Notes under the pieces: model-generated
The model's input: only the letters and a program-made list of their open reading frames with translations
What the model was told of the DNA's origin: nothing
The model's database searches: none
Translations under genes and position numbers: made by a program
NCBI RefSeq assembly: GCF_000005505.3
Contig: NC_016131.3
Location: 19,365,501 to 19,429,500 of the forward strand
Length of the DNA stretch: 64,000 nucleotides
Reading direction: 5' to 3'
Source: Brachypodium distachyon
Taxonomy: Eukaryota > Streptophyta > Magnoliopsida > Poales > Poaceae
In this document: positions 35,436 through 64,000 of the stretch, piece after piece
How the letters are laid out: each line of letters begins with the position of its first letter
Numbering within the stretch: the first letter of the stretch is position 1

Positions 35436-35792
35436 TCGGTGAGCTGCTGGGAAGAGAATGGATCTCCGAACAAGTTGCATTTTTTGCTAGCCCTGTGTGC
35501 TAGTTTCTGTTCTGTTAACTACCTTCTGTTTCGTTTAAAACGCTGAACTTGTGTGTGTTCTTGCTAGCCTTAGGCGGCAAGTATGTGTGGACATATGTGG
35601 GTGATTTCGGGTGTATTCCGTTATCGTCTGATAGTGGAATCCGATCGTATGATCGTTTTTTTTTAAAAAATGTGACCAACCTCGAGCTTCCATAGCATTG
35701 CAGTCTGCAAGCCGTGCCGTCCCACGACTTGGAAACGACTCGGGAACGCTCATGCCGGCAGGCGACGCGATCTGGACGCGCACGCGGAGATC

Positions 35793-37256
35793 TAAGAGCA
35801 TCTCCAGCCGCGCCCCCCATTTGGCGTCCGGCGCAGCTGTTTTTTAGGCCGTTTGGGGGGCGCCGACGGTTTTTTTTTAGGGTTCTGCCATGACCCAGCC
35901 GCGCCCCCAATAAGAACACCCCCCCACAAATTTCTTTTTTGAAAATAGACAAAATTTAACTAAATTCGTCGAAATTTAAATGAAGTAGGCGAAATTTAAT
36001 TAAACATAAAGTTTTTTCATTACATAATTCTATAATAAAAAAAGGCCGCCTAGTCGTCGAGGTCGCTGAAGTAGGCGAGGCAGGCCTCGTCGGAGTCGAT
36101 TTCGACCGGCTTCGTCTTCACCTCCGTCGCAGGGCTCTTCCCCGCCTTCTTCTTGTCGGCGGCCTCCCTCTCTGCCTCCTTTGCGCTCGCTGGCGCGCTC
36201 CGCTGCCTGCTGCCCCGGGAACTCCTCGGGGTCGCCGTCCTGGCGCCAGGCGCTCGTACTCCGGTGTCGGCGCCCACTGCAGCTCCGGCTTTGGCCAGAC
36301 TAGGTAGAGCCGGGGGAGCGGGAGGCGCCGGAGCCACCGTACCGGTGCCTGCCCGCCGGTGCCGGTGGGTGTGGTGGGGGCGTCTCCAGGCGGGGGTGAT
36401 CGCCGGCGGTGATGTGCGCGAGCACTGCCGCCACAGAGCGCCCGCTCCAGAACCCCCGCCGGTCGTCGATGTTGAATCGACCTGGTAGCGGGGCTCGCGT
36501 TGGCCCTCGTACCAGGCGATGTCGACGGCATGGCGATCGGCGAAGAATGGCGCCAGTCGGCCCCGGTGGCGTGGTTCCACCCGGAGTCCTTGCGCTCCTC
36601 CGCTGTCAGCCCGTGCCACCAATGGGCATTGAGGGCGGCGGTCCGGGCACGGCCCGTTGGCACCGGCAGCGTCGAGATGCCGCCGATGCTGAGCGTCCAG
36701 TGCGCCGGCAGCCGGCAATCGGGCGACGCCGGGTACTCATGCTCGTGGAGGGCCTCGGCCTCCTCGAGTGTGAGCGTCGTCCGGCGCCATGTATCATCGC
36801 CGGTAGCCATGGTCTCGTCGGTGGGAGGGTTTAGGACGAGAGAGAGGGAGGGTTTGGGCGAGAGGGAGGAGAGGAGGCGCCGAGAGGAGAATGCTGAGTA
36901 CCGCCGGTGGTCACCCTTTTTATATCACCGGAATGCGAACTGGCAGGCGTGTGAACACGACAATAAACGCGGCCGCGTGGCAACCGGCGGGCTACCGCCA
37001 TTAAAATCCACTCGGGAGCCGAGGAGGGGCCGGTGAGAAACCGGTAGGGCGTTTAATTGTCGATGACAAGGTGGGCCCGCCGCAATAACGCGTTCCGTCG
37101 GCGTCCCCTGGGTTCGGCCTGGGGGCACCGGATAACTTTTTGGGCCGCGCCGGATGAAAAAACAAATTGGGGAGACGGGCTGGGTGGGTTTTTAGGCGCC
37201 GGCGCCCCCCAAGCCCGTTTAGGGATCCTTTAGGGGGGGGCCGGCTAGAGAGTGAG
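35793..37256. mobile_element. Terminal-inverted-repeat element carrying a broken ORF
   Basis: The left end is GAGCATCTCCAGCCGCG with GCGCCCCCC and GGCCGTTTGGGGGGCGCC runs. The right end has GGCGCCCCCCAAGCCCGTTT and GGGCCGGCTAGAGAGTGAG, an imperfect inverted copy of the left. Length about 1.46 kb; the target site is uncertain (TAA on the left suggests PIF/Harbinger, not confirmed). The body is GC-rich and encodes one - strand ORF family. GAGCATCTCCA ends are common in grass genomes. Confidence 0.5.
36050..36810 (-). pseudogene. Element-borne ORF with frame breaks
   Basis: On the - strand a frame opens at 36810 (MATGDDTWRRTTLTLEEAEA), and family-like sequence continues to about GWNHATGADWR near 36560. 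The continuing sense (FFADRHAVDIAWYEGQRE, and the tail VEIDSDEACLAYFSDLDD ending at 36050) is in a different frame, the one open at 36050-36718. The most economical reading is one ancestral ORF broken by at least one indel near 36550. The protein resembles hypothetical proteins I remember as repeated in Triticeae genomes; no function is known to me. Confidence 0.45.
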
Positions 37257-37450
37257 ATATTTGATGAGGATTTTGATAAGTGTGACCGTGATGCGGACTA
37301 CATGCCACCAGGGCATGTGGTTGTCACAAATGGGTGGAACCATGAGTGACAAGGCAATGTGAACATGAATGCCACTCGTGAAGCTATTGAGAATGGACCG
37401 ATGGCCGATAGGGAATAATTAGGCTATGGAAAAATGTACTTAATATTAGT
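37257..37450 (+). pseudogene. Possible transposase tail remnant
   Basis: Immediately after the TIR element, an open stretch reads EIFDEDFDKCDRDADYMPPG and then stops after GWNHE; the same frame continues past the stop with NMNATREAIEN. It loosely resembles the C-terminal tail of PIF/Harbinger-type (ALP1-like) proteins. This is a weak call. Confidence 0.2.
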
Positions 37451-38028
37451 GTTATCCATTATGACATTGCATGGTTAACGTTTGGACTACGATTAATTAT
37501 GACAATGGATCCATTACTAGTATCTTTCTCATTGTTAAAGTTAAACAATAGTATTTTACGCCAAAACTGATTATTAAACTCGTCATTTGCGCTTACATCA
37601 TCAAACTCAACGTTTAATAAAAAGTTGCGGCAAACAGGGACATTACAGACATTCCACTTTCATACAGGAGCAAGCAGTAACAGTTTCACTGTCATGCTAA
37701 ACAAACAGCAAGTCAGGTTCAACTCCAGCATTACAGCTCCAGCAGAAAATTAGTTTTTTTCAGATACAGCTGTCTTGAGTTAACTATCTTATCTTAAGTT
37801 CAGCTCCAGCCTCAACAAAGCCTCAACAAAGTCAGCCTTACTCTGTAAGTCTGTAAGTTTTGTGAAACAAAAACAAAAGGTGGACTAGATAATCATCCCG
37901 AGATTATAGCAATTCCTTCGCTCCTCCATAAGGCGCCGACGGGGACGGAACTAAACCCAACCAGTGCCCAGCTCTCGTGCGAAGCCTTCCCCTTCCCCAA
38001 GCGACGACGACCACCGTGCGGCGACGCG
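37451..38028 (+). promoter_or_regulatory. Upstream region of M16 peptidase gene
   Basis: AT-rich to about 37900, then GC-rich up to the start codon, as is usual for grass promoters and leaders. No clear TATA box chosen. Nothing coding recognised. Confidence 0.4.
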
Positions 38029-56646
<18,618 letters not shown>

Positions 56647-57051
56647 GATAACTTAGTTGTATTTATCAAAAACAGAAAGGCTCATTTTTACATGTAATTT
56701 GCATTGTTCCTAAAGATATTTTTAGTTTTACATTTCGCTAGGGTGAATTGCATACTTTAAAAATGGCATTCGTCTGGTGTAATCTTCCAACTTTCTGTCA
56801 AATTCATGATAAGCATGCCTTTTTCATTACTAATAATTCTAGGCGTCTGTATAATTCCATGAGCAACTGCAAGCTTCATAATAGTTGCAATAGATACCCT
56901 GTTTGTCTCGGCTTCTTTTTTCTTTTTTCTGAGGGAGTCTGACTCACCTTTTTAATTAGTTGATCTGAGAACCCTTACAGCTAGAGGAAACCGTTTCATC
57001 CTGATTGTCGATTGTGCCTATAGTACGCTTTTATTTGCTTTTATTTTAATA
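56647..57051 (+). other. Peptidase 3' UTR and intergenic
   Basis: T-rich sequence after the TAG at 56644-56646, with no gene. The poly(A) site is uncertain. Confidence 0.4.
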
Positions 57052-57165
57052 CTCCCTCGGTTCCAAATTTTTTTTTCGAAATATTACATGTATCTAAATG
57101 TTTTTTAGGAATAGATACATTCATTTTTGGGCAAATTTAAGACAAGAATTATGAAATGGAGGGAG
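57052..57165. mobile_element. Stowaway-type MITE, intergenic
   Basis: Starts CTCCCTCGGTTCCAAATTT, ends AATTATGAAATGGAGGGAG, with TA flanks. 114 bp, between the convergent peptidase and lectin-kinase genes. Close in length and interior to the inner element of nest 1. Confidence 0.8.
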
Positions 57166-57709
57166 TACATCCTTGGACTGGCAAACAATATCTTCCATAG
57201 AGCTTAATGATTTCCAACGGGGACGGAAAATTTGGGCACATATGACAATTTGGTGCTTTGAGCCATCTACTTGCTCGTCAGTGTCGTGTTTCAGCATGCG
57301 GAATTGCCTTCCGAAGGACAGTTTAGGTACGATCTCTGTACGATTATGGGACGAAGAATGTATGTGTTGAAATTACTAGGCCAGCACATGTACTTTCTCA
57401 TAACAAATTAAGAAAACGATTCCCCAAGAAAAAGGATTGTAGACAACCCATGTTACCCCTGGAAATCAATGGCAAGACGACGCTAATACAGCTCAATTAA
57501 GAGACATCTGGTTCTGTGTAAACAGGTGCCATGAATGTCTCAAGTACGTCTGCATCACACTGGGGAATCGTTAAAGAAGCAGCTTTTTACGGTACCTTCA
57601 AAAGGTATCAAGATCAGCTGCCTCCTTCCCGAGGACGAAACTTTCCCTCGGACGTACCGAACTGGAATCTGGAGAAGTGCTAACCTCCAACACGATGATT
57701 GTAAGATCG
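57166..57709. other. Convergent intergenic spacer
   Basis: Between the ends of two convergent genes; probably includes the 3' UTR of the lectin kinase on the - strand. Short open frames only. Confidence 0.4.
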
Positions 57710-59992
57710 TTACATGCCAGCAGTTTGTTGCATACTGACAACAGAGGACTCTGGACAACAGCTAGATGGTCCAACCGTCGTGGAGGAACTGGTCGCGGTC
57801 GAGCGTGTACCGCCCGTGAAAGAAGAAGAAGAAGCTCCGGCACTGGAGGAATCACCGGGCGCCGGCGAGCCAGCGGCAGCAGGGTTACGTTTGCCGCTGT
57901 ACCCAGCTGCAACGGTCGGCGAGTACGTCGGCACGGGCATCTTCGGAGGAAGACAAGGCAACGGAGCCTCGAACTGAAGCACGCCTAGCGCTTGCTTGAT
58001 AGACGGCCGCGCGCCACGGTCCGGGTGCGCGCACCAGAGCCCCACCACCAGCACGCGTTCCACCTGCGTTTGGTCAAATTCGCCGCCGTTCAGGCGATGG
58101 TCGGCCGCCTCTAGAACTGCTCCCCGGCCGTAGAGGCCCCAGACCCACTCGAGGAGGGAGGAGTACTCGCTGTCGTTGGCCTCCTGATCCGCTCGGGCCG
58201 GCAGCCGCAGCACCGGCACTCTGCCGCAGCAGATCTCAAGCAGCACGATGCCGAAGCTGTAGACGTCGGACGCGGTGCTCGCTCTGCCGGACGCGGCGTA
58301 CTCTGGGTCCACGTACCCCCTGGTTCCCGCCACAACCGCCGTCTGCAAGCTGTTGCCATGGTCGAGCAGCTTCGCCAGCCCGAAGTCGCCGAGCTTGGCG
58401 CCCAAGGACGCGTCCAGCATGATGTTGCTGGGCTTCACGTCCCTGTGCACCACGCATTTGTCGCACCCCACGTGCAGGTAGAGCAGCGCCGAGCCGAGCC
58501 CGAGCGCGATCTCGTACCTGCTCGGCCACGTCAGGACGACGCTGCTGCCCGAAGCGCCGTGGAGGCGGGCGTCGAGGCTGCCGTTGGGCACTAGCTCGTA
58601 GACGAGCAGGAACTCGCCGCCGCGGTGGCACCAGCCCACGAGCTCGACCAGGTTGCGGTGTCTTAGCCGGCTTATGATGGAGACCTCGGCGACATATTCT
58701 TTCCTCCCCTGCTGGGAGCTCTTGGATATCCTCTTCACGGCCACGTCAAGACCCAGGTCGCTCAAGGAACCCCTGTACACCTCGCCGAAGCCACCTTCCC
58801 CGAGCTTCCCGTCCTCGGAGAAGTTGTTGGTCGCGGCGGCGAGTTCGCCGTAGCGGAATCGCCTCGGGCCGGTGCCGTTCTCGAACTCCTCGTCCATGCT
58901 GCACCGGTCGTCCGAGTCGGCAGACGCCATCTCCTGTTGGTGCTCCTCGCTCATCCGCCGGCGCCTCACCATTAGAAACCGGATCAATACACCCACAACA
59001 ACGACACATATTAGCATGGCACCGACAGCCAGTCCGACGAGCGGCCGGACAATACTTTTGGAGGGAAATTGTTTGACCGATATATCGGGCGCTTTTTCTT
59101 CCGTCACATTGTGTCCTCTCGGTTCCTGCGGTGTCACCGCCACCATTTTCGTCGCCGCCAACGTGGAGTTGAAAGACCAGGTGAGCACGCGATGCAGATC
59201 AACGGACCAACCGCTCGCGGCAGAGAACCCGATGGCCACCTCGGAAGGAAGTAAGCTCTCGAGATCAACGGTAGTATTGAGCTCGTACCTCGCCATGCCA
59301 CCATCTGAGCTGCGCTTTAGCTGTAGGGCGACGGCGAGCAGTTTTGTACTGCTGTTGTAGCTCACCCACGCAACCATCGGCTCCTCAGAGCCGGCGAGCT
59401 CGCCCGCCGGCAGCTCCAGTACCGCGATGGAGTTGATGGAGTTGACGTCGATCCCGATGTGGTTGATGGTCGGGTCCCATTCGTTTGAGAATGTGTCGAA
59501 TTCCACCGCCACCACAGCTGGTGGAGTCGTACCGGCGGGGGTGCTTTGGTTGAAGAGGCCGAGGTAGCCGCCGCCACTGAAGGGAGGCATTTTTGACGGG
59601 TGGGACGAGAGGAAGAAGGCGATCCCGTCGCCAGGCGCGAAGGTGCTGTTGTCGATGGCCGCCTTGATGACGAAGGAGAAGCTGGTCGTGAAGCTCGTCA
59701 CCTCGCCGGTGGCATTGTCCCAGAGGGGCACCGGCTTGCTGTATGACGCCCGGCCCCAACAGTTGCACTTGCCTTGGGATCTAGGAACGGGATTCTGGGT
59801 GAGGTCGATGGGGCTGTCATCTTGTTGAGGGAGAGTCGCGGGTCCCTCGGTCGTGATGTCGGCACGGTCGTAAGTGGCAGAATCGGAGAAGTTGTAGCTG
59901 AACGACAGTGGCCTGCAGCGAGGAAGCTTGGAGATGAGCAAGAAGGAAGTGAGGAGTAAGGCTGCAGGGATTGTTGAGCTCACGACACCCAT
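57710..59992 (-). CDS. L-type lectin-domain receptor kinase
   Basis: Intronless, 760 codons from ATG 59992. An N-terminal signal peptide (MGVVSSTIPAALLLTSFLLI) leads to a legume-lectin domain (about 29-278) with the metal/sugar-site strand VAVEFDTFSNEWDPTINHIG. One membrane segment follows (about 316-339, LVGLAVGAMLICVVVVGVLI), with basic residues after it. Then a Ser/Thr kinase (from FRYGELAAATNNF, about 378): glycine loop GEGGFGEVY, VAVK lysine about 420, HRDVKPSNI at 516-524, DFG at 536-538. All catalytic residues are present and the RD motif marks an activatable RD kinase. LecRKs sit at the plasma membrane and act in immunity, wall sensing and pollen development; the ligand here is unknown. 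A Ser/Ala-rich C-terminal tail follows the kinase. The frame extends upstream to 60037 only through a TTG, so the ATG was used. Confidence 0.95.
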   Translation of the reverse strand: MGVVSSTIPAALLLTSFLLISKLPRCRPLSFSYNFSDSATYDRADITTEGPATLPQQDDSPIDLTQNPVPRSQGKCNCWGRASYSKPVPLWDNATGEVTSFTTSFSFVIKAAIDNSTFAPGDGIAFFLSSHPSKMPPFSGGGYLGLFNQSTPAGTTPPAVVAVEFDTFSNEWDPTINHIGIDVNSINSIAVLELPAGELAGSEEPMVAWVSYNSSTKLLAVALQLKRSSDGGMARYELNTTVDLESLLPSEVAIGFSAASGWSVDLHRVLTWSFNSTLAATKMVAVTPQEPRGHNVTEEKAPDISVKQFPSKSIVRPLVGLAVGAMLICVVVVGVLIRFLMVRRRRMSEEHQQEMASADSDDRCSMDEEFENGTGPRRFRYGELAAATNNFSEDGKLGEGGFGEVYRGSLSDLGLDVAVKRISKSSQQGRKEYVAEVSIISRLRHRNLVELVGWCHRGGEFLLVYELVPNGSLDARLHGASGSSVVLTWPSRYEIALGLGSALLYLHVGCDKCVVHRDVKPSNIMLDASLGAKLGDFGLAKLLDHGNSLQTAVVAGTRGYVDPEYAASGRASTASDVYSFGIVLLEICCGRVPVLRLPARADQEANDSEYSSLLEWVWGLYGRGAVLEAADHRLNGGEFDQTQVERVLVVGLWCAHPDRGARPSIKQALGVLQFEAPLPCLPPKMPVPTYSPTVAAGYSGKRNPAAAGSPAPGDSSSAGASSSSFTGGTRSTATSSSTTVGPSSCCPESSVVSMQQTAGM

Positions 59993-62087
59993 TGCCGCTG
60001 CCAGGAAGTCAGGGACACAAATGGCGCGCGGCAGCAATGTGGAAGAAGATGCAAGCTAATTTATCGCAAACAGCGGTTGGCCGGAAAGACTTTTCTACGG
60101 GCACGTCATGTAGCGTTACTGTTCTAGCGATCAGCAGCTAGCTATTCTCGTTGGCAAACCGGGCCCTTTGCAAAGGTGTTTTTACTTGAGCAAAGCGACG
60201 ACCCAGAAAGGACTCTCTCGACAAACAGGGCTGTTCATGCACAGCAGATACAAGCAGAGAGCCCACGTACTGCTCGTCTTTCCAGTCACCCAGAGCGAGT
60301 GCGGCCCACCACGTGTTGCCGTGTTGGTTGTCATAAGGTGTCGCGGCGGTGACCCGGGTCAAGCGAAACCCCACACATTCAATCACGCTGCATGATTGGC
60401 GCGTCTATCTTGGCCCTCGTTGCCACCGTTTGCAAAGGGAGTCTCAGTCTGGTCGATCGGAGGTCTCGCTGACGACCCAAGCGAGACCGAGACGACGCGA
60501 CGCGCTTGAAGCGCTTCATTCCCCTGGACGCACCACGAAAGCGGGGCGACGTGGCTTCAACCGGGACAGGACGAAATACAGGTTGCTGCGTCTTCCGGGG
60601 TTCGGGCCACTTTATTTGAGCTGGCGATCACATTCACACGACGGGTTCATGCGGACGAGCTAGACGAGCAAATAGGCCCACGCTAGGATTCCGCCGGAAA
60701 TCACCAGACACCGTTCATTTTGTTGCATCAAACGATTGCGCGTAGAATCGTTGCAAGTTGCAATGTAGCAGCTGGCCTTCCGTACGCACCAAATAAAATG
60801 TTTATTTTTAGCACGTCGAAACATCGCCTTACAACATTGAAAATTTTAAGTTCACCAACGTTGCATTTTCTTGGCCGATTCGAGCTCCACGGCGGCGAAT
60901 CCGGTTCGTCAGAAACCCCATCGGAGCCTGATCAGACCCATTTTCCCTCAATCTACGGCTCAATGGTGAGAACTTGAGCCCCACGAGATGAAGTCATCCC
61001 AAGGGCTCCATGGAGGAGGAGAAAGAATAGGAAGGGGACGCCATTCCCTCCTTGCTCTTTCATTTCCCCGCCTCGCGGGGGAACACGAGCTATTGTCATG
61101 ATTGTTTGCCTTAAGCTGTCGCGGCCGGCGACCGGGTCAAGCGAAACCCCACACATTCTCAATCATCTCATTGCCACCGTTTACAGGAGGTCTAGCTGAC
61201 GAGCACGAAGCTGCTAGCTCTCGGAGTAGGTGACAGCGCGACAAGCTCCCTCGCCCTGGATACATGAGGCACGTCGAAAGCTGGACAACGTACGGCACAA
61301 CGCGGCTTCACCTGGCCGGCGACCGCTAGATTTTGATTTGAGCTGGGCACGGAACCGGATGAAATACATGGTGCTGTGACTTTGAGCTTGCGAATTGCGA
61401 TCATGGGCCTGTGGCTGGTGGTCTAGCTGACTGAGGGCCTAGAGCCACCAGCCACGGTGCAAGAGCTTCAAAGATCCAGAAAAGATGAAAGATGAAATGG
61501 CATCCATTATCATTTTTGTTTTCTCCTCCTTAAAACTGTACTTGCCTTATCTCAATTGAGATGCGCACCAAAGGTTTCATGTGAATCGGAAATAAACCTA
61601 TCTAAAAGTTTATACAATGTGGTTTGCTCCCCTTCCCTATGAGCATTTGGGCCCTGAACATAAATGGCAATGATAAGAGCATAGAAATCACATTATGCCC
61701 TACAAAACTGAATATTGACAATAGAATGAGACGCAAACAAGAAGCGGACAGAGTGTTGGTTGATGATATTTCTTCTGACCCCTCTGTTGCTTCATGGTGA
61801 CTGCGGTTGCACGATAAGTCAGACGCGCTAGGCTGTGCTCGGTGAGCACCCAGCACAAAATCCTAGCTTATGCGACCGCCACCCAAAAGATATCCTTGTG
61901 GACCAAGGATACGGCGGCGCCAACACAGACCAAGAGGGGGCAGAGATGAAAGGCAATCTTACCATGTGCACTCTTTGAAGCTAAAGTTCATCGGGGTATA
62001 ATCAAATCGATTAAATAAGGAGTAAATTTTACAAAGCAATCAGGTATAACAGTACTCATGAGAAATGACTCAGGAGCAGGAGCAGGT
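59993..62087. other. Intergenic between lectin kinase and SAP16
   Basis: Upstream of the lectin kinase and downstream of the SAP16-like gene, both on the - strand. Contains a diverged direct duplication (about 60335-60600 and 61115-61385). The final stretch is probably the SAP16 3' UTR. No other gene recognised. Confidence 0.5.
60335..61385. repeat. Direct duplication upstream of lectin kinase
   Basis: A 26-bp identical core (CGGGTCAAGCGAAACCCCAC and six more bases) occurs at 60355-60380 and 61133-61158, 778 bp apart. Matching context surrounds it: GTCGCGGCGG/GTCGCGGCCGG before, and TTGCCACCGTTT, GGAGGTCT, GCTGACGA, GCGACGTGGCTTC/GCGGCTTCACC and GATGAAATACA/GACGAAATACA after. A tandem duplication of non-coding sequence with later divergence. 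Confidence 0.7.
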
Positions 62088-64000
62088 TTATGCTTTTGAC
62101 GTTCCTCCATGTTCCTTCTCAACATGCTCAACGAGCAAGACTGGATCTCGAAATCCCTTGCTACACTTGGGGCAAGCATCGATGGTCACTTTACCACGAC
62201 TCGACTGTGAGTTGTTCCCATGGGATTTCTCAGCGTGCTCAATTAGGGCCCCCACAGTGGAAAATTTTGCTGGACACTGAACACATTGCTCCACGAGGCC
62301 ACTGCTACTAGCACTGTTCGGGGTGATCCCATCCTTAGCCATCTGGACGGCTTCACTGGTGGCAATGCTCAATTTTTGCATTCCAGCTTCTGCCGATGAT
62401 CTCAAACTTGATGCTGCATTCAAAAGGCTGGAGCTCCACCAGGACGAACTACCGCTACTGCTACTGCTGCTCGTGCGTGGCTGGACTTTCTGACTTCTCC
62501 TTAGCATGTTGGAAAAGGGGAAGGTAGGCTCCAGTTTTCTTGGACCCGGACACTTGTGATCAGGACCAAATCTGTGCTTGAGGCAGTGTTCATTGCTGCA
62601 ATCTTTGCACCTGATTGTGTTTGAAAATGTCAGTGCTTCTCTGCACCCAGGAACTGGGCATTTCTTTTTCTTTGTTGCTTTCTGGTAATTTGATGGATCA
62701 CAGTCGGTATTAACATGAGAGTCCCAGGTGATGTTTGCATCTTCATTTGGATTCAGGCGAACTCCTTTAGCACAGAGTGGGCAGATGAGGACAGTTACAT
62801 CCTTTTTATTTGCATTCAGACATTTATGTGATGTATAACTTCGGTGCTGAAGGCAAAAGACCTGAACGGCATACAATGGCTAACAGCATTTAGTGATGAC
62901 AAGTTGACAACAATAAAAAGAATTATGACTTGTGAGAATCAAGGTACCCATGAATTTCAAAACGCAAACAATTTCAGAAGACAAAAGCTGAATTCCCAGA
63001 ATAATAAATACTAAATATTCTGTGAAAGCATGCCAATAGAACTACGTCAGCAAAAAGGTTCACTCTTACTATACATGACAACCATCCTCGGTGCAAATGT
63101 GCAAGGGGGAATGAATTGTCTATCTGTTATTTTTAGCGAGTGCTGTGACAAGGATATGGTATTTGAAATTCCACTTGTTGCACGCTTCAAAGCAAGTTAG
63201 ACGAATGTGAAGGTAAGTATTGCCCGGTAATAACTGCATGTTATGATGAGAATCAAGGGGGTCAATCACTGTACATGGGATTTTTTTTAATCTGATACTC
63301 CTTTGATGTTAAAAAAATGACTAACCAATATGATTTGCAGAAAGTTCCTTTTACTCTGCTGCATGACAATGGGCAGTTGGGAACAGATTCACAGAAGGTT
63401 TCTCATTCAAGTATTAGAAAATGTGTATGAATAAACCAATCACAGTGGTCTTAAAGATAATGATTCAAGCAACCAAACTATTTTGACCATCTAAAATTTG
63501 GAGTTTATGATTCTACATTCATCAACTGAAGAAGAAAAAGAGAAGTCATACAGAGCATGTGACCAATTGAAGTAACACCACGCGAAGACACAGGAGTTCT
63601 ATTTCACGGGAAAAGGACAAAAGCACTATATTTCAAGATGGCAAACGTTAGATACTCTACCCTGTGGGACAGGCGAAAGAAAGGTTCTTCTTCATTCATG
63701 CTGCCCAGCCCAGGCAGCAAGATGAATGGCCCTTTCTCCTTAGGGCAGTCCCCAGATCACTATCCTGGAACCGCGTCCCCCTAGAATACTACTCCCAGGT
63801 CTATTTCAGGAAACCGCATCCACAGAAAAGGGCCAATTCTCGGGTTCCATGATTCACAGAACAATCCATAGCTTGCGCAAGCTCTAGACGCAAAGGGAAA
63901 CGAACAGGGGAGGCGGAAAACATACGTGGTCGCACCGGTCGCAGGTGAAGGGGAGGAAATCGATCTGGTTGCAGTCGCCGACGCTGCAGTGCTTCCCCAG
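62088..64000 (-). CDS. SAP16: AN1 and C2H2 zinc-finger protein, SAP16-like (partial)
   Basis: Two exons visible: 64000-63926 (cut by the window edge; about eight residues and the ATG lie outside) and 62861-62088. 282 codons seen; rice SAP16 is about 290. Order: AN1 finger 1 (CSVGDC, CDRC, then FCLQHRSYTSHKC, crossing the intron in phase at DH|VFC), AN1 finger 2 (KKCPVPGCREAL to HRFGPDHKC), a Ser-rich linker, then two C2H2 fingers (CVQCPAKFSTVGALIEHAEK with SH, and CPKCSKGFRDPVLLVEHVEK with EH). All zinc ligands are present. Stress-associated proteins respond to abiotic stress and some act with ubiquitin; rice SAP16 has been associated with germination in the cold. Confidence 0.93.
62862..63925 (-). 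other. Intron of SAP16-like gene
   Basis: 1064 bp with a GTATGT donor (- strand) and a TTCAG acceptor. No inserted gene recognised. Confidence 0.8.

Noticed and set aside
59993..60037. 15-residue extension of the lectin kinase
   Set aside because: It depends on a TTG start. The ATG at 59992 directly gives a good signal peptide.

Overview
The window is plant nuclear DNA, most likely from a Triticeae grass (wheat, barley or a relative). The evidence is GC-rich first exons, long introns full of small Stowaway-type elements ending in CTCCCTCCGT, other grass transposon remnants, and six genes of clear grass type. From memory, the rice counterparts of the ribosome recycling factor, M16 peptidase and SAP16 genes lie close together on rice chromosome 7, which would place this window on a group 2 chromosome. 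That placement is inference and needs a synteny search. All exon coordinates were derived by hand from reading frame and splice signals.

Genes, left to right: (1) a TIME FOR COFFEE (TIC)-like clock regulator, + strand, 2970-8977, 11 coding exons, 1642 codons; (2) a plastid ribosome recycling factor, - strand, 20843-24556, 11 coding exons, 266 codons, with one GC-AG intron; (3) a stellacyanin-type phytocyanin, + strand, 27865-33602, two exons around a 5.1 kb intron; (4) an insulin-degrading-enzyme-like M16 zinc peptidase, + strand, 38029-56646, 26 coding exons, 987 codons; (5) an intronless L-type lectin receptor kinase, - strand, 57710-59992; (6) a SAP16-like AN1/C2H2 zinc-finger protein, - strand, 62088 to beyond the right edge. 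These are independent genes and do not form an operon or an obvious pathway.

The space between genes holds most of the unexplained structure. 10.66-12.65 kb carries three diverged copies of an unknown unit, one of which ends in a five-fold 53-bp tandem array. 16.7-19.8 kb carries a roughly 2.45 kb tandem duplication of a promoter-like block, each copy with its own TATA box and no convincing protein. 24.8-27.1 kb is a run of transposon insertions: a LINE-like retroposon with a 14-bp target duplication, an antisense poly(A)-tailed element and a hAT-like element. 35.8-37.26 kb is a terminal-inverted-repeat element with a frame-broken ORF.

The peptidase introns hold nine or so small elements, including two MITE-in-MITE nests, a 713-bp Helitron that appears to carry an aspartic-protease N-terminal fragment, and a 258-bp piece of the plastid psbC gene with its reading frame still open. 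I found no CRISPR array, rRNA or convincing tRNA. I see no self-evidently new enzymatic system; the most novel items are the tandem promoter-like duplication, the 10.7-12.6 kb repeat family and the captured sequences.
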